Source: an uncultured Clostridium sp.
GTDB taxonomy: Bacteria; Bacillota; Clostridia; Clostridiales; Clostridiaceae
DNA length: 64,000 bases
Assembly: GCA_900540255.1 (NCBI GenBank)
Contig: UQFE01000016.1
Span: forward strand, 1 to 64,000
Reading direction: 5' to 3'
Each line of letters opens with the position of its first letter. Position 1 is the stretch's first letter. The translations under genes were made by a program, and so were the position numbers. The notes beneath the pieces were generated by a model that was given only the letters and a program-made list of their open reading frames with translations, had not been told where the DNA came from and searched no databases. Positions 1 to 7,942 of this stretch are shown here, piece by piece.

Positions 1-402
1 ATCCACTCCATAAAGTTCTTTTACTTGTTCAGAAATATCACGAGTTGTCATTCCAGTTGCATATAAACCTAATATTTTTTCCTCTATTCCATTAACTGAT
101 CTTTGATGTTTAGGAATAATTCTAGGTTCAAATTCACCATTTCTATCTCTTGGTATATTTATTTCAACTGGTCCTAATTTTGTTTTTACTGTTTTCTTTG
201 AATAACCATTTCTACTATTATCAATGGATTTACTAATGGAATCGTACTTTTCATACCCTAGTGCTTCATCCATTTCAGCTTCTAACGATTCTTGAAGTAC
301 ATCTCTAAACATATCTTTTAGAGCATTTAAAATTTCATTTGGACTAGTAAAGTTTTGCTCCTTAATATATTTTCTTAATAATTCTTTTGACATATTTGAC
401 AT
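1..402 (-). CDS. IS256-family transposase, N-terminal part (runs off window)
   Basis: Reading leftward from an ATG at 402, the frame stays open to the window edge and begins MSNMSKELLRKYIKEQ. It continues through a DMFRDVLQESLEAEMDEALG-type stretch and a GYSKKTVKT segment, features of IS256 (mutator) family DDE transposases. About 134 of the usual ~400 residues are visible, so the DDE catalytic residues are outside the window. A good Shine-Dalgarno (AAGGAG) lies just upstream of the ATG. The family moves by a cut-out, circle-forming mechanism. Whether this copy is intact cannot be judged here. Confidence 0.88.
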   Translation of the reverse strand, partial: MSNMSKELLRKYIKEQNFTSPNEILNALKDMFRDVLQESLEAEMDEALGYEKYDSISKSIDNSRNGYSKKTVKTKLGPVEINIPRDRNGEFEPRIIPKHQRSVNGIEEKILGLYATGMTTRDISEQVKELYGVD

Positions 403-496
403 ATAAAAAACTCCTTCTTGTAATAATTATTTATCTCAATTATTTCCAAAAAAGGAGTTGGTTTTATTCAGTTTACACAAAATTTTTTACAGAACC
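1..496 (-). mobile_element. IS256-family insertion sequence, one end visible
   Basis: The element carries the transposase above. Its visible terminus is the stretch at 460-496; read inward on the minus strand it begins GGTTCTGTAAAAAATTTTGT, which resembles IS256-family terminal inverted repeats. The other end lies outside the window, so neither the inverted repeat pair nor the 8-bp target duplication can be confirmed. The boundary sits only 2 bp from the stop codon of the neighbouring PHP gene. Confidence 0.7.
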
Positions 497-498
497 TA

Positions 499-1347
499 TT
501 ATCTTTTTAAACTATCAATTAAAGAGTAAGGAATCTTAAGGTTACCTTCTCCAAATCCAATTTTAATATTACCCCTATTAGCACCGTGATAATCAGTTCC
601 ACCACTAGAATATAACTGATACTTCCATACTAGATAGTCCAAAAGTCTTCTATCATCATCAGTATAAGAAGGATAGTACCGTTCAACTCCATCTAACTCT
701 AAAGAAACTAAATATTTAATATTATCTTCAATTTCTTCAAAACTGAAACCTTCAAAACCAATTCTTTTATTAAAGTGAGCTAAATGAGACTTTCCGCCAG
801 CCTCATGAATCATTTTAATAGCTTCATCTACAGTGATTAACTCATCATTTCCATAAGGAATTGGATCTAAATATATATCCCAAACTTTTTGAGGTTCAGT
901 ACAAATATTATTTTCAAGAATATATCTGTAAATATCATATCTAGATAAATACTCATCGTATTTCACTTTATGTAAATAGTTAATATCTATAGACAATCCA
1001 TGATTGTTTTCTATATGCTTAAGTATTTTTGGAACACTTTTTTCTCTTGCTTTTTTCATTTTATTATAGCTATTTAAAAAGTACTCATTATGTATATCAA
1101 TTCCTAAACCAAGTATATGAAGTAGTCTACCATCCTTATATAATGCACTAATTTCAATTCCATTAATTAATTCAATATTACTATCTTCTGCAGCAATTTT
1201 AGCTTCTTTTAAACCTGCAATACTATCATGAACAGTTAATGAAATTGCTTTTAATTTATTTTTCTTTGCTGCTTTTATCACATCTGTTGGACTATAGCTA
1301 CCATCTGAAATATATGAATGTGTGTGTAAATCAATTAAATTCTCCGT
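499..1347 (-). CDS. PHP-domain metal-dependent phosphoesterase, start codon apparently ACG
   Basis: The product is a PHP-superfamily phosphoesterase of about 282 residues. The N-terminal metal-binding motif DLHTHSYISDG is followed by the family's later conserved motifs (HDS, AHF, GTDYHG). Members include RNase AM-like 3',5'-nucleotide phosphatases (YciV/TrpH type); the exact substrate here is unknown. A strong GGAGGG site lies at 1355-1360 on the minus strand, and 7 nt downstream, where ATG is expected, the codon is ACG (1347-1345), giving (M)ENLIDLH. The only conventional upstream alternative is a TTG at 1362 that overlaps the Shine-Dalgarno. The gene may thus be weakly translated or newly disabled. 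The IS256 end abuts its stop codon. Confidence 0.8.
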   Translation of the reverse strand, partial: TENLIDLHTHSYISDGSYSPTDVIKAAKKNKLKAISLTVHDSIAGLKEAKIAAEDSNIELINGIEISALYKDGRLLHILGLGIDIHNEYFLNSYNKMKKAREKSVPKILKHIENNHGLSIDINYLHKVKYDEYLSRYDIYRYILENNICTEPQKVWDIYLDPIPYGNDELITVDEAIKMIHEAGGKSHLAHFNKRIGFEGFSFEEIEDNIKYLVSLELDGVERYYPSYTDDDRRLLDYLVWKYQLYSSGGTDYHGANRGNIKIGFGEGNLKIPYSLIDSLKR

Positions 1348-1496
1348 AAAAATACCCTCCAATGATATATATTATAACATTTTAATAAGTTAAATATAAG
1401 TTCAGAGTGCAATTATAGTAGTAGATTAAATAGGTAAAAGATATGTCCAAATTACTAAATTAATCTTATAATTAACTCATAAGGAGATTAGTGATT

Positions 1497-2456
1497 ATGA
1501 GAAAAGATATAATAGATAAATTAATGGAATTAACGCAAGAAGAGAAAGAAATATTAGAAGGAAAACATAGCATTGATCAAAGTATATATACAGATGATAA
1601 ACAATTTATCATAGATAGTAAAAAAATATTGGCAGATGGACAACTCATAAATATAAGAAAACATACGAGGTTTATAGAGTTCCCTGCACATAAGCATAAC
1701 TATATTGAATTTAATTATGTCTATAAAGGTAAACTTACAGAAGTAATACATAATAAAAAAATAGAACTTCAAGAAGGCGAAATAATTTTTTTAAACAAAG
1801 ATATAACTCATGCAATAGAAAAAAGTTCTGAGGATGATATTATAATTAATTTCATAATAAGACCGAAATTTTTTGATTTTATTCTTAACTTATCAGAAAG
1901 TGATAACATTATATTTAACTTTTTATTAAAGTCATTATATTTAAATAAAAATAGTAAAGGTGAATATCTTTATTTTAAAGTTTCTAATGAAAATAATATA
2001 CAAGAGATTTTAGAAAAGATAATTATAGAAATTTATGAACCCACTATGATGAGTAGCACAACTATAAAATTATTAGTTGGACTATTAATTGTAGAATTAA
2101 TTAAAAAGCCTAATAATATAGAAGTTTATTCAGAAGATAATTATGATAATTTAATTATAATTGAAGTTTTAAAGTATATAGATAATAATTATTCTACTGC
2201 AACTTTATTTGAAATATCTGAAATAGTGAATCAGCGACATTATAAAATAAGTAAGTTAGTAAAAAAGCATACTAATATGACATTTAAAGAATTGTTACAA
2301 GAAAAAAGGCTTAATAAAGCAAAGCAATTACTAAATGAAACAGATATTTCTATTGTAGAGATAATATCTTTAGTTGGTTATGAAAATCTTACTTATTTTT
2401 ATAAAATATTTAAAGAAAAATATGGTTATACCCCAAAAGATTTTAGAAAATCATAA
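1497..2456 (+). CDS. AraC-family transcriptional regulator, probable rhamnose-locus regulator
   Basis: This is a 319-residue AraC/XylS-type regulator. The N-terminal ~150 residues look like a cupin-type sensor domain (FPAHKHNYIEF and EGEIIFLNKDITHAIE are typical). The last ~100 residues form the double helix-turn-helix DNA-binding domain, ending in the family signature VGYENLTYFYKIFKEKYGYTPKDFR. ATG 1497 is preferred because AAGGAG at 1481-1486 lies 10 nt upstream; an in-frame GTG at 1491 is possible. It directly precedes the rhaBAD genes in the same orientation, so control by L-rhamnose or rhamnulose is inferred from context only. A strong terminator separates it from rhaB. Confidence 0.85.
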   Translation: MRKDIIDKLMELTQEEKEILEGKHSIDQSIYTDDKQFIIDSKKILADGQLINIRKHTRFIEFPAHKHNYIEFNYVYKGKLTEVIHNKKIELQEGEIIFLNKDITHAIEKSSEDDIIINFIIRPKFFDFILNLSESDNIIFNFLLKSLYLNKNSKGEYLYFKVSNENNIQEILEKIIIEIYEPTMMSSTTIKLLVGLLIVELIKKPNNIEVYSEDNYDNLIIIEVLKYIDNNYSTATLFEISEIVNQRHYKISKLVKKHTNMTFKELLQEKRLNKAKQLLNETDISIVEIISLVGYENLTYFYKIFKEKYGYTPKDFRKS

Positions 2457-2533
2457 ATTATTTTTATAAGGTGATTTTACTATTTATATTTATATTTGAG
2501 GAAAAATACATTTGCAAATAAGGATAATAAATT

Positions 2534-2569
2534 AAACAACCTTGGTTATTAAAACCAAGGTTGTTTTTA
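2534..2569 (+). terminator. Rho-independent terminator after the AraC regulator
   Basis: A 14-bp perfect stem (AAACAACCTTGGTT with its complement) with a short loop is followed by a T run. It separates the regulator transcript from rhaB. Confidence 0.85.
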
Positions 2570-2609
2570 TTTATAATTTAATCATAGTAAACGTTTTTTA
2601 AGGGGGGGA

Positions 2610-4028
2610 ATGATGAGCTATTACTTAGCCATTGATATAGGGGCTTCTAGTGGGAGGCATATATTGGGAAGTATAGAAGATGGAAAGATAAAGTTAGAAG
2701 AAATATATAGATTTGAAAATGGAATTAGCAAAATAGGAGATGAATATTGTTGGGATATTCAAGGACTATTTAATGAAATAAAAAAAGGTATTAAAAAGTG
2801 CAAAGAGATTGGAAAAGTGCCAAAAAACATAGGCATAGATACGTGGGCAGTAGATTTTGTTTTATTAGATGAAAATGATGAGATGCTAGGAAATGCCGTT
2901 GCCTATAGAGATGATAGGACTGATGGATATATGGAAAAAGCATTTCAAGTTATTCCGCAAGATATGTTGTATTTATACACAGGAATACAATTCTAAAGAT
3001 TTAATACATTATATCAGCTATTAGCAATTAAGGATAAAAATTCAGAATACTTAAAAAAGGCAAAAACATTTTTAATGATTCCTGATTATTTAAATTTTTT
3101 ACTTACAGGTAAAAAAGCTAATGAATATACAAATGCAACATCTACACAGTTAGTAAATTCTTTTGATAGAACTTGGGATAAAAATATTTTAAAGGAATAT
3201 GGAATCAATGAGGAAATGTTCCAAGAAATAAAAATGCCAAAGACAAGTTTAGGAAAGTTAAGAAAAGAATTAGTTGATGAATTTGGATTTGATATGGAGG
3301 TTATACTTCCAGCAACTCATGATACTAGATCAGCATTTATATCTTCAGTATGTAATGATTCAGATAGTATTTATATAAGTTCTGGTACATGGTCATTAAT
3401 TGGCGTAGAGAATAGATTACCGATTTGTGTACCACAAGCTATGGATTATAACTTTACAAATGAAGGTGGAATTGATTATAGATTTAGATTTTTAAAAAAT
3501 ATTATGGGGCTTTGGGTAATACAAGAGGTAAGGAGAAATTTAAATAATGAGTTTTCTTTTGCTGACTTAGTAGTACTAGCTGAAGAGCACAATTATTTCA
3601 AATCAATAGTTAATGTTGATGATGATAGATTTTTAAAACCCGACAATATGATTGAAGAAATTCAAAACTATTGTAAAGAAACTAATCAAGATATTTCAAC
3701 AAAAGTTGGAGAAATAGCAGTTTGTGTATTTAATAGTTTAGGACATAGTTATAAAAGTGCAGTGGCAAATCTTGAGGATATATTTGAAAAAGAATTTAAG
3801 AGAATAAATATATTTGGTGGAGGATGCCAAAATAATTTATTAAATCAAGTAGTTGCAGATGTTACTGGAAAAGAAGTTTTAGCAGGACCAGTAGATGCAA
3901 CTGCAATAGGAAATCTTGTATCTCAATTAATAAGTGTTGGTGAGTTAAAGGATTTAGGACAAGCTAGGCAAGTAATAAAAGAATCATTTGATATAAATAT
4001 ATTTAAACCAAATAAAGGAGAAGTTTAA
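2610..4028 (+). pseudogene. rhaB: Rhamnulokinase rhaB interrupted by an in-frame stop
   Basis: The reading frame encodes a FGGY-family sugar kinase of 472 residues, the usual length for rhamnulokinase, which phosphorylates L-rhamnulose with ATP. The N-terminal phosphate loop DIGASSGRHI, the DTWAVDF segment and the C-terminal FGGGCQNNLLNQ nucleotide site are present. A TAA at 2994-2996 cuts the frame after YTGIQF. Translation resumes in the same frame (RFNTLYQLLAIK), exactly where the family has a continuous GIQFxxFNTxYQL, so one nonsense change (CAA to TAA is simplest) explains it. Only the first 128 residues would be made. The Shine-Dalgarno AGGGGGGG (2601-2608) is still excellent. A weak AAACGTTT cre-like core lies at about 2589-2596. 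Confidence 0.9.
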
Positions 4029-4029
4029 G

Positions 4030-5276
4030 ATGAATGTTAAAGAAAGATATAAATTAGCTAAAGAGCAATATGAAAAATGGGGAATAAATGTAGATAAATT
4101 TTTAGAAGAACTTAATAAAGTGAAAATTTCAGTTCATTGTTGGCAAGGCGATGACGTTAAAGGATTTGAAGTAGTTAAAAATGCTTTATCTGGAGGAATT
4201 CAATGTAATGGAAATTACCCTGGAGCAGCAAGAAGTGCAGAAGAGTTAAGAGCTGATTTAGATAAAGCATTAAGTTTAATTCCAGGTAAGCATAAAGTAA
4301 ATTTACATGCTATTTATTTAGAAAGTAATGGAGAGGTTGTCGAAAGAGATGAAATAAAACCAGAACATTTTGAAAATTGGGTTAACTGGGCAAAAGAAAG
4401 AGGGCTAGGATTAGATTTTAATCTAACAATATTCTCACATCCAAAAGCAGCAGATGGATTAACATTATCACATCCAGATAAAGAAATAAGAGATTTCTGG
4501 ATAAGACATGCTATTGCATCTAGAAAAATTGGTGAATACTTTGGAAAAGAATTGGGGCAAACTTGCTTAACTAATCTTTGGATTCCAGATGGATATAAGG
4601 ATATTCCAAGTGATAGATTAGGGCTGAGAGCAAGACTTAAAGATTCTTTAGAGCAAATATATGCAGTTAAAACAAATAAAGATTATAACTTAGATTGTGT
4701 TGAATCAAAAGTATTTGGTATAGGTGCAGAAAGTTATACAGTAGGTTCAAATGAGTTTTATCTAAACTTTGCAGCAAGAAATGGAATTATGTTATTAATG
4801 GATACCGGACATTATCATCCAACAGAAGTTGTTTCTGATAAATTATCATCAATGTTACTATTTGATGAAAAGGTTGCTCTTCATGTAAGTAGACCAGTTA
4901 GATGGGATAGTGATCATGTAGTTGTTTATGATGATGAGTTAAAGGAAATTGCTAAAGAAATGATGCATTAGATAGAGTAATTATTGGACTTGATTTCTTT
5001 GATGCAAGTATTAATAGAATAGCAGCTTGGACAATTGGTACAAGAAATATGATTAAGGCATTATTAAATGCAATGTTAACTCCAAATGAATTGTTAAGAA
5101 AGCTTCAAGATGAAGGTAACTTTACTGAAAGATTAGCCTTAATGGAAGAATTTAAAACATATCCAATGGGAGATATATGGAATTACTACTGTGAAAAGAA
5201 TAATGTACCAGTAGGTGAATCTTGGATAGAAGATGTTAAAAGATATGAAGAAGAAGTGTTATCAAAGAGAAATTAA
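4030..5276 (+). pseudogene. rhaA: L-rhamnose isomerase rhaA with a frameshifting deletion
   Basis: The gene converts L-rhamnose to L-rhamnulose and begins 2 bp after the rhaB stop. The first 313 codons match RhaA well ([57 protein letters not shown]). The frame then hits TAG at 4969-4971. The family continuation [23 protein letters not shown] is encoded from about 4960 in a different frame and runs to 5276 (ending VLSKRN). The join at about 4957-4962 lacks a few residues normally found between EIAKE and DALD, so a deletion of 3n+1 bases (probably ~10) is inferred. The truncated product lacks the C-terminal quarter and is unlikely to be active. Confidence 0.9.
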
Positions 5277-5302
5277 TTATAAGTAATAATAAAATAAGAA
5301 TT

Positions 5303-5352
5303 TATATTAGATATCAAAATAATACCATAATAGAGTTTTGATATCTAATATA
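5303..5352. repeat. Perfect 17-bp inverted repeat between rhaA and rhaD
   Basis: TATATTAGATATCAAAA (5303-5319) is matched exactly by its complement at 5336-5352 around a 16-nt loop. No T run follows, so it is not a classical terminator. It would form a stable hairpin in the rhaBAD mRNA just before the rhaD ribosome-binding site, or serve as a protein-binding dyad. Confidence 0.85.
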
Positions 5353-5381
5353 CAAAATTTATTGAATAAGAGGTAATGAAA

Positions 5382-6200
5382 ATGAGTATGCAAGATATGA
5401 AATTTGTACAAAACTTTATGAAAATGACTAATGATGCTTGGCTTAAAGGATGGCATGAAAGAAATGGTGGAAATATTTCTTATAGATTAACTTCTGAAAA
5501 TGTAGAATCAATTAAGAATATTATTGATGAAAATAGAGATTATTCACCAATAGGGGTTACAGTTAAAAATTTAGCTAATGAATATTTCTTAGTAACTGGA
5601 AGTGGAAAGTTTATAAGAAATGTAGCTGTTGATTTAGAGGCTAATGTAGGAATAGTTAAAATTGATGAAAAAGGTGAAAACTATAAAGTTGTTTGGGGAT
5701 TAGTTAATGGTGCTAAACTGACTAGCGAATTACCATCTCATTTAATGAGTCACTCTGTTAAATTCGAAGCAACTAATGGGAAGCATAGAGTGATAATGCA
5801 TTCACATGCGACAAATTTAATTGCTTTAACATTTGTATTACCTCTTGATGGAGCTGTATTTACAAGAGAATTATGGGAAATGGCAACCGAATGTCCAGTA
5901 GTATTTCCATCAGGAGTAGGAATAGTTCCTTGGATGGTTCCAGGTGGAGCTGAAATTGCTGAAGCAACAAGTGAATTAATGAAGAAGCATGATGTAGTTA
6001 TTTGGGCACATCATGGAGTGTTCTGTTCAGGTGAGGATTTAGATTTGACATTTGGACTTATGGATACAGTTGAGAAGTCTGCTGAAATACTTGTAAAAGT
6101 TTTATCAATGGGCGGAAAGAGGCAAACTATAAGCTCAGATAATTTTAGAGATTTAGCAAGAGATTTTAATGTTATTATTTTAGAAGAATATTTAAAGTAA
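5382..6200 (+). CDS. rhaD: Rhamnulose-1-phosphate aldolase
   Basis: This 272-residue class II aldolase cleaves L-rhamnulose 1-phosphate to dihydroxyacetone phosphate and L-lactaldehyde, the last step of rhamnose catabolism. Visible hallmarks are the substrate-phosphate region GNISYR, the catalytic glutamate in SELPSHLMSH, the zinc-binding HSHATN and the third zinc histidine in IWAHHGVF. The length is normal for the family and no lesion is seen. ATG 5382 is chosen because AGAGGT ends 7-8 nt upstream; an in-frame ATG at 5376 sits too close to that site. With rhaB and rhaA broken, the pathway cannot run from rhamnose unless other copies exist, so this gene may be drifting or may serve fuculose-type substrates. 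Confidence 0.93.
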   Translation: MSMQDMKFVQNFMKMTNDAWLKGWHERNGGNISYRLTSENVESIKNIIDENRDYSPIGVTVKNLANEYFLVTGSGKFIRNVAVDLEANVGIVKIDEKGENYKVVWGLVNGAKLTSELPSHLMSHSVKFEATNGKHRVIMHSHATNLIALTFVLPLDGAVFTRELWEMATECPVVFPSGVGIVPWMVPGGAEIAEATSELMKKHDVVIWAHHGVFCSGEDLDLTFGLMDTVEKSAEILVKVLSMGGKRQTISSDNFRDLARDFNVIILEEYLK

Positions 6201-6218
6201 AAAAACAGATTCTTAAGC

Positions 6219-6281
6219 TATATTTAATAACTTAAAAATTTTTTCTATCGGCGTACCGATTGCAGTAGCTTATTAAATATA
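6219..6281. repeat. Nested hairpin downstream of rhaD
   Basis: An outer arm TATATTAATAA-like sequence at 6219-6230 pairs with 6270-6281, and a perfect inner hairpin ATCGG-CGTA-CCGAT sits at 6247-6260. It may end the rhaD transcript, although the T run is poor. The 6200-6782 stretch otherwise holds only the decayed frame at 6451-6728. Confidence 0.5.
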
Positions 6282-6450
6282 TTACTTTAGATTTTTTTAA
6301 TATTCCTTAGTAGCTTTATATTGAGTATTAAAGTGATAAAAATCATTAGAATATGTTTTGAAATAAGTATAATTTACTTTGACCTCTGATCTACGGACAG
6401 TTATTATCCAATTAATTGGAAAGATATATTTTAACAAAAAGGTGGTTTCT

Positions 6451-6728
6451 ATGATAAACTATCAAGAGTGTATTACTACAAATTTAAAAAAATGCTAGAA
6501 AAAAATGATAATTTTATCTATGAATCGCTTAAATAATTTAATTGCAATGATTATTGGAATAATAACTTCTCAATCAGTTGTTTTTTATCAAAAATATCTA
6601 AAGAATTAAAAGATTGTTATTCTTTAGGAACTGAAGAAATCAAAATCAATCTATATAATATAGGTATAATAAAAATAAAATTTTTAATTTATAGTTTATT
6701 AAGAAGTTTTAGATTCATGCATATGTAA
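6451..6728 (+). pseudogene. Decayed reading frame of unknown origin
   Basis: An ATG at 6451 with a fair Shine-Dalgarno (AAAAAGGTGG) opens MINYQECITTNLKK and stops at once. Allowing a 1-base slip in the A-run near 6485 continues it as MLEKNDNFIYESLK, and beyond one further stop as CFLSKISKELKDCYSLGTEEIKI, ending at 6728. The pattern of a good start, a homopolymer slip and a stop suggests a dead gene, but no family is recognised. Confidence 0.3.
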
Positions 6729-6781
6729 TATAGTTTATAATGTTATTATAAAAAATAAATTTATTAATAGGTAAAGTAAAA

Positions 6782-7033
6782 ATGAATTATGTATATATAT
6801 TAAAATGTAATGATGATAGTTTATACACCGGATGGACAAATGATTTAAAAAAAAGGATAAAAGCTCATTCCAATGGAAAAGGAGCCAAATATACTAAAGC
6901 AAGATTGCCTGTTGAATTAGTTTATTTTGAAGAATTTGATGACAAAATAAGTGCTATGAAAAGGGAATATGCTATAAAACAATTAAAAAGAAAAGAAAAA
7001 TTAGAATTAATAAAAAAACCACTTACAATGTAA
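6782..7033 (+). CDS. GIY-YIG domain protein (UPF0213/YhbQ type)
   Basis: This 83-residue protein is a single GIY-YIG nuclease domain. YVYILKCNDDSLYTGWT carries the two Tyr-containing strands (YIL and YTG), followed by KKRIKAHSNGKGAKYTKARLP with the catalytic Arg/His region and a later conserved Glu (VYFEEF). Stand-alone proteins of this type (YhbQ, YazA, UPF0213) are widespread and have no settled role; nuclease activity is a family inference. The stop codon lies inside the downstream terminator hairpin. The ribosome-binding site is weak (AGGTAAAG). Confidence 0.87.
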   Translation: MNYVYILKCNDDSLYTGWTNDLKKRIKAHSNGKGAKYTKARLPVELVYFEEFDDKISAMKREYAIKQLKRKEKLELIKKPLTM

Positions 7034-7042
7034 GTGGTTTAA
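7014..7042. terminator. Bidirectional terminator between the GIY-YIG and BFD-like genes
   Basis: A 13-bp stem (AACCACTTAC and complement) with a 3-nt loop is flanked by T-rich sequence on the plus side and an A run (T run on minus) on the other. It lies between convergent genes. Confidence 0.8.
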
Positions 7043-7072
7043 ATTTTATATGGGAGTTTAAGGGGATGGGTA

Positions 7073-7285
7073 TTATTTTAAAGAATCTTTAATTAAATCT
7101 TCAATTTTTGATTTGCATCTAAATCCATGGCAACTTCCAGTACAAGCTCCTGTTGTTTTAGAAACTTCATCAATAGTATTGGCACCATTTTTTATAGCTT
7201 CCTTAATTTTAGCTCTAGATATAGATTTGCATGTACAAGTTTTTGTAATTTTATCAAGAATATCAGAATTTAAATTATTTTCCAT
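7073..7285 (-). CDS. BFD-like [2Fe-2S]-binding protein
   Basis: This 70-residue protein has the four-cysteine pattern of bacterioferritin-associated ferredoxin-like domains: CTCKS near residue 17 and GACTGSCHGFRCKSKIEDLI near residue 46. In stand-alone form such proteins act in iron-sulfur electron transfer or iron mobilisation; the partner is unknown here. The start is supported by GGAGGATC 6-8 nt upstream on the minus strand. It is a monocistronic, convergent neighbour of the GIY-YIG gene. Confidence 0.85.
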   Translation of the reverse strand: MENNLNSDILDKITKTCTCKSISRAKIKEAIKNGANTIDEVSKTTGACTGSCHGFRCKSKIEDLIKDSLK

Positions 7286-7568
7286 AATAGATCCTCCAAA
7301 ATATAAAGATATTAGGAAACATAAAAATTAACTATTTAAATTAATTTTTTGCGTAATACGTTTCAACAATTATATTAAATCATATCATACTAAAATAGTC
7401 AACATTAAATAATAATTATTATTTTCTCTTATCTCATCATAAATTTTAAATTGCTCTTCTACATCATTTAAAGCTTGTTTGTATAATTTAAAGTATAAGT
7501 TACCAAATAATATTTCACTTGTCATTTTTAGTATTTAAGTTTTAAGATAAATAAAATTTGGGGTTGAA

Positions 7569-7598
7569 TTGACAAATTGATATTTAATAAGATATAAT
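7569..7598 (+). promoter_or_regulatory. Promoter of the T-box-ileS transcript
   Basis: TTGACA (7569-7574) and TATAAT (7593-7598) are separated by 18 bp, a near-consensus vegetative promoter just before the T-box leader. Confidence 0.8.
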
Positions 7599-7604
7599 AA
7601 ATTC

Positions 7605-7867
7605 ATTAAAGACTATGATTAGGATAAGTACTTTAATTTATTCTTTTAAGAGAGTGATTGGTTGGTGTGAAATCATAAGAAGATTAAAGAAAAATCACCT
7701 AGGAGTTTGAGGCTGAAAGTTTTAAACAATTAAGCTATCACGTGTGCTCGCGTTAAGAGATAGGATATAAAAGTATCTGAATTAATACCCATAGAATAGT
7801 TATGGGTTTAATAACCTTAGGTGGTATAGCGAATTATCTTCGTCCTTTTGGGATGAAGTTTTTTTTG
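7605..7867 (+). promoter_or_regulatory. T-box leader of ileS (specifier ATC)
   Basis: Features of a T-box riboswitch appear in order: the Stem I start AGAGAGTGATTGG with GGTGTGAAATCA, specifier ATC (7694-7696, Ile) just before ACCTAGGAGTT, the T-box TTAGGTGGTATAGCG (7817-7831), and a terminator stem CTTCGTCC/GGATGAAG followed by T7 (7839-7866). Uncharged tRNA-Ile should bind and stabilise the antiterminator, turning on ileS. The 7285-7570 stretch before it holds no supported gene. Confidence 0.93.
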
Positions 7868-7942
7868 TTTAAAAATAGGATTAAAATACGTCTTTAAGAG
7901 AATAATTTTAATAGTTGATAAACACAAAGAAAGGAGATTCCT

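Noticed and set aside
2589..2596. cre site upstream of rhaB
   Set aside because: Only the AAACGTTT core fits; several fixed consensus positions fail, so it is mentioned but not called.
7385..7525. A 46-codon minus-strand frame starting MTSEILFGNLYFKLYKQALN
   Set aside because: It looks somewhat coding-like but has no Shine-Dalgarno, no recognisable family and lies in a gap before the ileS leader. A chance frame or a relic cannot be told apart.
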